Source: Bacillus sp. FJAT-26390 | GTDB lineage: Bacteria; Bacillota; Bacilli; Paenibacillales; Paenibacillaceae | Direction of reading: 5' to 3' | Length of the DNA: 64,000 nt | Assembly (NCBI RefSeq): GCF_001682865.1 | Contig: NZ_MAQX01000001.1 | Span: 1,555,290-1,619,289 of the forward strand | Shown here: positions 28,812 through 35,945 of the stretch, piece after piece | Layout of the letters: the number at the start of each line of letters is the position of its first letter | Position numbering within the stretch: position 1 is the stretch's first letter | Made by a program: the position numbers and the translations under genes | Notes under the pieces: generated by a model | The model's input: only the letters and a program-made list of their open reading frames with translations | What the model was told of the DNA's origin: nothing | The model's database searches: none

Positions 28812-29780
28812 ATGAAAGGAATTGGGATTTCGCGGTACGGGTCTGTCTCACAGCTGAAGGTTATCGACATGCCGACATTGCCGCTTCAACCGGACGAGGT
28901 TCGTATTGCCATTCGGGCAAGCGGCGTTAACCCCGTTGATTGGAAAATACGTGAAGGCCTGCTTCAACATAGCTTTCCTTATGAATTGCCGCTCGTTTTA
29001 GGTTGGGATGGTGCGGGAGTCGTCTTGGAAGTGGGAGAAAAAGTTCATTCTCTTCAAGCGGGGGACGATGTTTTTTTCCGTCCGGAAATCGAGAAGCATG
29101 GAACCTATGCGGAAGAAATCAATGTGCCGGAACGCTTCGTCAGCCTAATGCCGAAAGGATTAACGTATGCCGAAGCGGCATCGCTGCCGCTCGTCGGCTT
29201 AACGGTATGGCAGGCGCTGGTGGAGGTCGGTAATGTCACGGAAGGACAGAACGTACTGATCTTAGCCGGTAGCGGCGGAATTGGATCAATTGCCATTCAA
29301 TTGGCCAAAACACTTGGAGCCCGCGTTACGACAACGACGAGTACTCGAAACGTAGACTTCGTCCGCTCCCTTGGAGCCGACGAGGTAATCACCTATGACC
29401 AGCCACAAAGCCATACCTTACCTCATGTATTCGACTTCGCTCTTGATACCCTTGGCGGCCAGCACTATTTGGATGCCGTTGGCTGGATGAAACCAAATGG
29501 CACGATTGCTACCATTTTTGGCGGGCCACATGAATCCAGACCTTTCTCTCCGGTAGCGGTAGAGAAAAACATCCGAATCGAATATGTATTTACGCGTCCA
29601 GATGCGTCTAATCTCCATCACATCAAACGGTTGGTAGAGATGGACAGACTAAAACCGACTGTTACTGAAACATATCCGATGACGGTTGAAGGAGTACATG
29701 AAGCTCATATGTCCAATCAAACTGGCCGCACTAAAGGAAAAATCGTATTAGTACGAGAACGCGACCAAGATATCCACTAA
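28812..29780 (+). CDS. NADP-dependent MDR-family oxidoreductase (quinone-oxidoreductase type)
   Basis: A 322-residue medium-chain dehydrogenase/reductase without the catalytic zinc ligands. It has the GroES-like N-terminal domain (SGVNPVDWKIREGL, then LGWDGAGVV) and a Rossmann domain with GSGGIGSIAIQLAK near residue 160. The family reduces quinones, enones or similar electrophiles with NADPH. The correct start is ATG at 28812 (MKGIGISRYG), eight bases after AAGGAG; the frame continues upstream but without support. It is a single-gene unit with its own operator-like promoter, next to a decayed ger operon. Confidence 0.88.
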   Translation: MKGIGISRYGSVSQLKVIDMPTLPLQPDEVRIAIRASGVNPVDWKIREGLLQHSFPYELPLVLGWDGAGVVLEVGEKVHSLQAGDDVFFRPEIEKHGTYAEEINVPERFVSLMPKGLTYAEAASLPLVGLTVWQALVEVGNVTEGQNVLILAGSGGIGSIAIQLAKTLGARVTTTTSTRNVDFVRSLGADEVITYDQPQSHTLPHVFDFALDTLGGQHYLDAVGWMKPNGTIATIFGGPHESRPFSPVAVEKNIRIEYVFTRPDASNLHHIKRLVEMDRLKPTVTETYPMTVEGVHEAHMSNQTGRTKGKIVLVRERDQDIH

Positions 29781-29870
29781 TCATTAGGGGACCGATAAGA
29801 ATTTTTGTATTTTATTAATCATCACTAATTAATTTATCAGTTTGTAATTATTGTAAAATAGTTCGTCTTG

Positions 29871-29941
29871 AAAAAAGAGCATGCCAAATCCCCATCCATA
29901 GGTGGATGGGGATTTCATAAGCAGGATCGTTTTTCCTGCTT
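29871..29941 (-). terminator. Twin hairpins, terminator of the YheC/D gene
   Basis: Positions 29886-29897 pair perfectly with 29904-29915 (12 bp, six-base loop); on the minus strand a run of six Ts follows nine bases later. Next to it AAGCAGGA (29919-29926) pairs with TCCTGCTT. The hairpins lie between two convergent genes and may serve both. Confidence 0.6.
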
Positions 29942-30004
29942 AGGTCAGATGATATTCTTCTTTATTGGTAAGAGTCGAGAAAATCTAATGAATCAGCAGT
30001 TTTC

Positions 30005-31042
30005 TTATGAATGAGAGAGATAATAAGCATATTCCAATGGTCTACTAAAAATTAAATTTTTGTTTTTAAAACTTTTAAGATCTTTGTATATATCTTTTTG
30101 TGGTTTTCCGTTTAATTCAATAATCCATAGCTTACTTTGCTCGTCTAAAGCGAAATCCACACTCAATTCTCCCAATGAACCCATATGAGCTTCTGCTTCT
30201 TGCGCAGCCGTTATGCTTAACTCATGAAGAGAATGGAAAATCTCATCTGTATTGCCCTCACTAAATAATAAGGGGAGAATTTCTGCGGCATCAAAAATGA
30301 ACTCACACATACTCGTGTTGAAATAATGCTCATAGGCCACTCTGCATGCGATTGTGGAAACCTTCCACTCTCCCAAAATATCTTTTTGAACAAGGGCACG
30401 AATATCAAAATAGCGTTGATTAATCTGCTGGATACAAACCCCTTGCTGAACCATGTATTTCTCTGATCCAAGAAGTTCATCTAATTTTTCCTCAATGCTT
30501 TCATTTTTCCTGCAAATATACCTCGGAGCCAAAGCGTGCAAAGATATATTGACATCCCCATCATTCGTTCGTTCAACCCGGTACACTGACTTCCCCTTGC
30601 ATCCATAGTCAGGCTTAATATATATGACATGATATTTTTCTAATAACGCTGATACATTTGCTTGATCGTATAATACCGTTTCTGGTACATAAGGATTAAG
30701 CACAGACTGTTTTAAAAAATTGTAAAGATCCCATTTATTGAAAAAGTTGATATTGTTGAAGCATTTATTACTGCCAATCACCTTTTCAAGACGTTGAATC
30801 GTTTTTGTCTCTTTGTTAAAGCACCGGTTATAGACGACATGGGGAAAAGCGAAAGAGCCTTGTTTCCATACGCCCTTAATCTTGCTGAGTCCATTAATTC
30901 GTTGTTTCTCCCAAATAATGTCCGCAGGTGTAAAGACGAATAGCTTTAAGTTTAAATGATCATATCGCTGATAAAGCTTCAGAACACTTTTTCTATTGTT
31001 TTTTTTGCTCACCAAAATCCCTACTAACGGCCGATTCTCCAA
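30005..31042 (-). CDS. YheC/YheD-family ATP-grasp protein (spore-coat associated)
   Basis: A 345-residue member of the YheC/D family, ATP-grasp-type proteins linked to the endospore coat in Bacillus. The N-terminus has the family start RPLVGILVSKKN and later HVVYNRCFN. The ATP-grasp part has YIKPDYGCKGKSVYRVE (about 140-160), QQGVCIQQINQRYFDIRALVQ and, near the end, VDFALDEQSKLWIIELNGKP with the metal-binding Glu and Asn. TTG at 31042 is the start, with GGGAGTG upstream. It is divergent from the collagen-like gene, so the two probably share sporulation-time expression. The reaction is not known for the family. Confidence 0.85.
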   Translation of the reverse strand: MENRPLVGILVSKKNNRKSVLKLYQRYDHLNLKLFVFTPADIIWEKQRINGLSKIKGVWKQGSFAFPHVVYNRCFNKETKTIQRLEKVIGSNKCFNNINFFNKWDLYNFLKQSVLNPYVPETVLYDQANVSALLEKYHVIYIKPDYGCKGKSVYRVERTNDGDVNISLHALAPRYICRKNESIEEKLDELLGSEKYMVQQGVCIQQINQRYFDIRALVQKDILGEWKVSTIACRVAYEHYFNTSMCEFIFDAAEILPLLFSEGNTDEIFHSLHELSITAAQEAEAHMGSLGELSVDFALDEQSKLWIIELNGKPQKDIYKDLKSFKNKNLIFSRPLEYAYYLSHS

Positions 31043-31241
31043 TCCTCTTCACTCCCTGGCCTTCGATCACTTTTATTATCTAATGCTGGCACAGACGCAA
31101 TGGTATGGGACAATAACATAGACGAACATATATCAGCGAATATCTTACTTTATTTGCCTATTTTAAGTTTGATAGGTATTTGGAGTGTTTCTCTTAGTAG
31201 GCTTTTAATATGATGAAATAGATTGATAATAAGGAGATGAA

Positions 31242-32120
31242 ATGATGGGTAGATGTAATTGTCCCCCCGGTCCTCCTGGACCTGAAGGACCGCGTGGGCC
31301 CCAAGGACCAATAGCAGAAGGACAGCAATTACTTCAAGGACTTGGAGGAGCAATCGGAGCAGCTGGACCAGCAGGACTGGCAGGAGCACTTGGACCAGCT
31401 GGATTAGCAGGACTTGCAGGAGCACTTGGTGAAGCTGGACCTGCTGGACTTGCGGGACTCGCAGGAGCACTTGGAGCAGCTGGACTTGCAGGAGCAACCG
31501 GAGCGACTGGAGCAGCAGGACCAGCAGGACTTGCAGGAACAGCTGGAGCAACCGGGGCAACTGGAGCAACTGGAGCTGGAGGATTAATTCCATTTTCAAC
31601 GGGGATCATTCTTAGCGGTGCTACAGTAGTTTCAGCCGCTCCAATTTTAATGGGTTTTGGTAGTCACACAGTCGAAGTTATTGATGGTTCTGGAGAATCG
31701 ACTAGTCCACCTGAAGCTGGTGGTTTTGCTTTCCCAATTCCATTTGCGGGTACCATTCAAAATTTACAAATCAGTGTAGATTTATTGGTTGCTTCTGTGG
31801 TTTCTATCAATACTCTCGGTCTTCAATATGATTTTACAGTATTCCGAGCACCCTCAGTTCCTAATAATGGCATTGATCATCTGTCTTCATCTTACGTGAC
31901 CACACCGCTTACTAGTTCGGTTAGATTCGGATTTCCCAATAATGTCATAACAGCTGGTACTTTCCGATCCGCAACGAATATTAATGTTGGGGGATCATTA
32001 GTAGTTGCAGCGGGTGACCGTATAGGCATTCGTATAAGGACGCTCTTGTCGACAGATCCTTCAGCTGCTGATATCACTCAACTCTCCTTTAGCGCTACTC
32101 TTTCTTATACTCCTTCTTAA
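31242..32120 (+). CDS. Collagen-like GXY-repeat protein, probable spore-surface (exosporium) glycoprotein
   Basis: A 292-residue protein with a short Cys-containing head (MMGRCNC), a collagen-like region of about 33 GXY triplets (residues 9-115: GPPGPEGPRGP, then many GLAGALG and GATGATG units) and a 175-residue globular C-terminal domain of beta character (from GLIPFSTG to SYTPS). This is the BclA/Bcl architecture of spore-surface fibres, in which the C-terminal domain trimerises. The triplets are unusually rich in Leu and Ala and poor in Pro after the first six. AAGGAG precedes the tandem ATGs. It is divergent from YheC/D. No transmembrane segment or classical signal peptide is visible. Confidence 0.85.
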   Translation: MMGRCNCPPGPPGPEGPRGPQGPIAEGQQLLQGLGGAIGAAGPAGLAGALGPAGLAGLAGALGEAGPAGLAGLAGALGAAGLAGATGATGAAGPAGLAGTAGATGATGATGAGGLIPFSTGIILSGATVVSAAPILMGFGSHTVEVIDGSGESTSPPEAGGFAFPIPFAGTIQNLQISVDLLVASVVSINTLGLQYDFTVFRAPSVPNNGIDHLSSSYVTTPLTSSVRFGFPNNVITAGTFRSATNINVGGSLVVAAGDRIGIRIRTLLSTDPSAADITQLSFSATLSYTPS

Positions 32121-32160
32121 TAGCCACATCATGATTGAATAAATTTGCTCCCCGCTTGAT

Positions 32161-32204
32161 GAGGTTAGCCAACCTTTACTGGTTGACCTCCGTCTTTTAT
32201 CTTT
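32161..32204 (+). terminator. Terminator of the collagen-like gene
   Basis: GAGGT pairs with ACCTC and CAACC with GGTTG (four-base bulge, six-base loop), followed by CGTCTTTTATCTTT. It begins 41 bases after the stop. A hairpin of related sequence lies at 45434-45463. Confidence 0.65.
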
Positions 32205-32381
32205 AACAAGTACAAGGAGTTGGTAAAGAGAACCACGCTATTCCAATTTGTCATCATATATTTGGGTTTTGATTAAAAAACTCCCCTGCAAGATTTATAA
32301 CTTCCGGTCGATATTGCTACTACCTACTCGAATCCGATATTCCATGCCGCATCCTTTTTGCAGACAAATCAATCATTATCA

Positions 32382-32405
32382 TAAAAAAACCACCCCGAAA
32401 GGTGG
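32382..32405 (-). terminator. Terminator of a gene fragment
   Basis: CCACC pairs with GGTGG (six-base loop), and seven Ts follow on the minus strand. It lies just past the stop of the 53-codon fragment. Confidence 0.65.
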
Positions 32406-32423
32406 CCCGTACTCATGATTGTG

Positions 32424-32585
32424 CTATAGGATTTGGATAGGAGTGTATAGCCTAAGGATCTCTTTTAAATGTCCTATCACGTTTACGGAGCCTGCTACTT
32501 CTTTAGCACGAGGGAAAAGCTTGCCTTCCGGTGATAAGAAATCATTATTAGGATCAACTAAACGAAGTCCCGTTGTTGTTTTATC
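32424..32585 (-). pseudogene. 3' fragment of an unidentified gene (53 codons)
   Basis: A minus-strand frame opens after a TAG at 32588-32586 and runs 53 codons to a stop at 32424 without any start codon or ribosome site. The protein reads like real coding sequence (GLRLVDPNNDFLSPEGK, then KEILRLYTPIQIL) and a proper terminator follows. I do not recognise the family. The 5' part seems to have been lost, and the hydrolase gene now ends only 91 bases away. Confidence 0.45.
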
Positions 32586-32676
32586 CTATGTTTTTATCAA
32601 TTGAATGCATTCCTTACTAGCTCCACCCCTGTAAACATATTTTTTATTTTGAAAATCGATTGCTCCCGTCGATGTA

Positions 32677-33531
32677 TCAAATCCCGTTTTTATCAAAAAA
32701 ACGCAACATTAACTCCCCAATTTCTTTCGCGTGCGTTTCCAAAGCAAAATGACCTGTATCTAATAGGTGAATATCAGCATTAGGTAAATCTTTTTTAAAA
32801 GCATTAGCGCCTTCCGGAATAAAGGAGCTATCGTTTTTACCCCAAGCTGCTAATAAAGGCGGCTGGTATTGTTGCAGATATTTTTGAAACTCTGGGTACA
32901 TCTTCACATTAGTTTGGTAGTCAAAAATTAAGTCCAGTTGTTTTTCATCACTTCCCGGTCGGGACATATACGCAATATCAAGAGTATACCCGTCTGGGGA
33001 AACTTGATTTTCCTTTGTTCCGTCAACATATTGGTATTTTATTGTATCAGGCGCAAAGGCGGTCCGGTAACTGTCTCGTTTCTCTTGTGTTGGATTACGC
33101 CAATATTCTTCTCGAGCCGCCCATTTTTGACCAAGTCCTTCACGATAAACGTTGCCGTTCTGACTTATTATTGCTGTTACTTTTTCTGGATGGCGCATAG
33201 CTAAACGAAAGCCAATCGGCGCTCCATAGTCAAAGACATATAAAGCATATTTAGTAATCCTAAGCTGATTCATAAAGGCTTCCATTATTTCAGTAATTTG
33301 GTCAAAGGTATATTGAAAATTGTCTCTGTCAGGTGATGAGGAATGACCAAAACCAGGATAGTCAGGGGCAATCAAATAGTAGTCATTTTCTAATTCAGGC
33401 ATCAGATCTCTGAACATATGGCTTGCGGACGGAAAACCATGAAGAAATAAGATAACCGGTTTATCCGGATTGCCGGCCTTACGATAAAACACTTGTAATC
33501 CTTCTATTTCTACATAATGATAGGTCGTCAT
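32677..33531 (-). CDS. Alpha/beta hydrolase with aspartate nucleophile (epoxide hydrolase/haloalkane dehalogenase-like)
   Basis: A 284-residue cytoplasmic hydrolase. The oxyanion motif HGFPS lies near residue 31. At the nucleophile elbow (about residue 108) it reads VFDYGAPIG, with Asp where esterases have Ser; this is the pattern of epoxide hydrolases and haloalkane dehalogenases. The catalytic His is in DTGHFALE near 262, and LLAAWGKNDSSF probably gives the acid. GGAGG precedes the ATG. It is the second gene of a two-gene unit with the MFS transporter upstream, under the divergent LysR regulator. The substrate is unknown. Confidence 0.85.
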   Translation of the reverse strand: MTTYHYVEIEGLQVFYRKAGNPDKPVILFLHGFPSASHMFRDLMPELENDYYLIAPDYPGFGHSSSPDRDNFQYTFDQITEIMEAFMNQLRITKYALYVFDYGAPIGFRLAMRHPEKVTAIISQNGNVYREGLGQKWAAREEYWRNPTQEKRDSYRTAFAPDTIKYQYVDGTKENQVSPDGYTLDIAYMSRPGSDEKQLDLIFDYQTNVKMYPEFQKYLQQYQPPLLAAWGKNDSSFIPEGANAFKKDLPNADIHLLDTGHFALETHAKEIGELMLRFFDKNGI

Positions 33532-33617
33532 GTTATTTCCTCCAATTTATCAGATGAAACGGTGTAGAATCGTTGCTAATTATCGCAACTTACGATTTAG
33601 GAATCGCGCATCCCCGG

Positions 33618-34832
33618 TTAAAATTGTACTGCATTTTTTTCTGGATTCTTCCCCTTGGACATAACACTACCCACTATCATCACAATTACAGCAATAACAA
33701 GTACCGAGGCTGCAAGAGCCAAGGATATGCTGAAACTATTGGTTGCATCCATTACAAAACCTGCCCCTATGGGACCAAGGATTTGTCCAATCCCAAAAAA
33801 ACCAGTCATCCATGCAATGGCTTGACTACCACCTGTAGGTTTTAATGCACGAGCCGCGGTAATCGCAAGCATAGAAATCCCCATAAAGGTCCCGCCAAAC
33901 AGAATTGAACCCAGACCAACACCGACGATATTAGGTACTAATACAGGCAAGATAACCCCTATAGCTTGTAGAATAAGCGCAATTATCAATGGCTTTACAT
34001 AACCCATTTTACCCATGCACCAAGACCAGAATATAGTCGATGGCACCGCCGCTACCCCAACGATAATCCAGCTATAATCAGAAAAAAAATCCATATTCGG
34101 AACTTGTTTGACATAAGAAACCAAAAATGTCGCGCTAACGATATAACCCAAACCTTCAAGACCATATACAACAAGCAAATAAGGAAATAACTTTGATTCT
34201 TTTATAGAAGACTCTTTATCGCTGCCTTTCAGGGAAATATGTTGCTTTTTAGGCTCCTGGATATAACTCCAAATAAAGGCGACAAGAATGATGCTAATTA
34301 CCAAGAGACCTATCCATCCTCCTCTCCATGAGTGAAGACTGAACAATGGAATGAGTAACCCTGATAGTGCAATACCAAATCCAACCCCGCCGTAAAAAAT
34401 ACCGATCCTTTTTCCACGGTTGTCAGCAAGAAGTGCATCTAAAACTAAACTCGATGCGAGGACAAAAATAAAACCACTACTCATGCCAGCTATGAAACGC
34501 AGGATCATCCACCAAGAAAACGAAGATACAACCCCCATTAATCCCGTTGTTAAAATGCATAAACCCACTTGAATTCGCAAATGAGTAGATCTCCGCTCTC
34601 CAAATGTAATGATACCCGCGCAAAAAGCTGCAACTAAGTAACCCAAGTTATTACTTGCCGCCAAATAACCAGCTTCAGTTATGGATAAATTCGTTTGTGA
34701 CTGCATGAATGGAAGTATCGAGGTGTATGAAAAACGAGCGATACCCATTGCAATAGCGAGCATAACAAATCCACCAATTAAGATTTTTGTCGAAGCAGCT
34801 TTATCAGTTACTTTTATATTTGGTCGTGTCAA
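33618..34832 (-). CDS. MFS transporter, YbfB/YjiJ type
   Basis: A 404-residue major-facilitator protein with twelve hydrophobic segments. The start of helix 1 (GGFVMLAIAMGIARFSYTSILPFM) and the loop FGERRSTHLRIQ match the YbfB/YjiJ group, whose substrates are largely unknown. It starts with TTG at 34832 after AGGAGGGGGG. The promoter at 34857-34885 gives a leader of about 20 bases. Probably co-transcribed with the hydrolase gene 86 bases downstream, which suggests export or import of the hydrolase substrate or product. Confidence 0.88.
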   Translation of the reverse strand: MTRPNIKVTDKAASTKILIGGFVMLAIAMGIARFSYTSILPFMQSQTNLSITEAGYLAASNNLGYLVAAFCAGIITFGERRSTHLRIQVGLCILTTGLMGVVSSFSWWMILRFIAGMSSGFIFVLASSLVLDALLADNRGKRIGIFYGGVGFGIALSGLLIPLFSLHSWRGGWIGLLVISIILVAFIWSYIQEPKKQHISLKGSDKESSIKESKLFPYLLVVYGLEGLGYIVSATFLVSYVKQVPNMDFFSDYSWIIVGVAAVPSTIFWSWCMGKMGYVKPLIIALILQAIGVILPVLVPNIVGVGLGSILFGGTFMGISMLAITAARALKPTGGSQAIAWMTGFFGIGQILGPIGAGFVMDATNSFSISLALAASVLVIAVIVMIVGSVMSKGKNPEKNAVQF

Positions 34833-34856
34833 TTGTTCTTCCCCCCTCCTGTTTCA

Positions 34857-34894
34857 ATTGTAACTTCACCGTGACATTGTGTAAAATGAAGTTA
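34857..34894 (-). promoter_or_regulatory. Promoter of the MFS-hydrolase unit overlapped by LysR-type inverted repeat
   Basis: On the minus strand TTTACA (34885-34880) and TACAAT (34862-34857) are exactly 17 bases apart. An 8-bp perfect inverted repeat, TAACTTCA (34861-34868) and TGAAGTTA (34887-34894), spans the same promoter with an 18-base spacer. Binding of the divergent LysR protein here would control both directions. Confidence 0.6.
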
Positions 34895-34941
34895 AACGAT
34901 GCCTAGCATTAAAAAAAACAATACGTAAACGGAGGCTATTT

Positions 34942-35811
34942 ATGGAGATCCGCGACATGCACATTTTTTTGACTGTGGCAAACGAAGGCAGTATTACACG
35001 TGCGGCTGAGAAATTGGAATACGTTCAGTCGAGTATAAGCATACGTATTCAACAACTTGAAAATGAACTTAATACCGTTTTATTTTATAGGCAACGACAA
35101 GGCGTTCAGCTTACTACATCTGGACAGATCCTTAAGTCTTATGTAGAGAAAATTTTATCTCTTACGCAAGAGGCCCGGCAAGTTGTATCGGATAAATCAA
35201 CACCACAAGGACCACTTCGAATAGGATGCCTTGAAACGACAGCGGCAGTTCGTTTACCGAATATTCTCGCCGATTATCATCATTCCTATCCAAAGGTCGA
35301 TTTAACATTGAAAACTGGCACGACGGACGACCTCGCTAAGTTAGTCCTGAAGTTTGAATTGGACGGTGCATTCGTATCCGCACCAATTGAGTATGAAGAG
35401 TTAGAAACAACGGAGATCGGCTATGAAGAGCTTGTGCTCGTAACGGGAGGACAAAACCTAACTATTGAGCGAATTGAAGAGTTACAAAATCAAACTCTAC
35501 TCGTTTTTAGAATTGGTTGCTCCTACCGTCAAAAATATGAAGAGTGGTTAAGCCTTAAAGGAATTAGGCCATCCAAGATTATGGAGTTCGGTACCGTTGA
35601 AGGAATCCTTGGATGTATCCATGCGGGGCTTGGCATTTCGCTGTTACCCCGTTCAGTTGTGGAGAGGGCAAGTGAGCGCTATAGTCTTCAAATTCAAAAC
35701 ATATCAGAGAAGTTATTCAAAACTGCAACTTTGTTTGTTCGCCGCAAAGACTCTTATTATACTCCGGCCGTATCTGAGTTAATAAGAATATCAAAAGAAA
35801 GATTTAATTAA
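34942..35811 (+). CDS. LysR-family transcriptional regulator
   Basis: A 289-residue regulator. Residues 1-60 form the winged helix-turn-helix (MEIRDMHIFLTVANEGSITR, then VQSSISIRIQQLENEL) and the rest is the LysR effector-binding domain, beginning with GPLRIGCLETTAAVRLP near residue 92. GGAGG precedes the ATG. It is divergent from the MFS-hydrolase pair and shares a 109-base intergenic region with a matching inverted repeat, so it very likely controls that pair. The end of the gene faces a bidirectional terminator. Confidence 0.92.
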   Translation: MEIRDMHIFLTVANEGSITRAAEKLEYVQSSISIRIQQLENELNTVLFYRQRQGVQLTTSGQILKSYVEKILSLTQEARQVVSDKSTPQGPLRIGCLETTAAVRLPNILADYHHSYPKVDLTLKTGTTDDLAKLVLKFELDGAFVSAPIEYEELETTEIGYEELVLVTGGQNLTIERIEELQNQTLLVFRIGCSYRQKYEEWLSLKGIRPSKIMEFGTVEGILGCIHAGLGISLLPRSVVERASERYSLQIQNISEKLFKTATLFVRRKDSYYTPAVSELIRISKERFN

Positions 35812-35892
35812 CTCGGCTTGTCTAATGACTGCAACTAAGCAGAGCTGTCCATTAGTTTTATACAACAGGATTTGAAATGTACGGCTATTTAC

Positions 35893-35945
35893 AAAAAGCA
35901 GTCGCCACAAGCTATGAAACCGCTTGAGGCGACTGTGTTTTTTAT
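35893..35945. terminator. Bidirectional terminator between LysR and GH97 genes
   Basis: CAGTCGCC (35899-35906) pairs with GGCGACTG (35928-35935), and CAAGC with GCTTG inside. The plus strand continues TGTTTTTTATTT and the minus strand CTTTTTGTAAAT, so both converging genes can end here. The minus-strand GH97 stop lies inside the plus-strand T tract. Confidence 0.8.

Larger units (their letters stand above)
32121..32676. other. 556-bp region: two terminators and a gene fragment
   Basis: The stretch between the collagen-like gene and the hydrolase gene holds the terminator of the former (32161-32204) and an open minus-strand fragment with its own terminator (32382-32585), both listed separately. 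Nothing else is supported. Confidence 0.6.

Noticed and set aside
29886..29941. Twin hairpins as IS200/IS605-type ends
   Set aside because: No transposase or cleavage-site pattern is present nearby, and the position between convergent genes fits termination.
31150..31609. Leu-rich and Pro/Ala/Val-rich open frames on the minus strand
   Set aside because: They are the complement of the GXY-coding repeats, which keep all frames open by base bias; no ribosome site fits.
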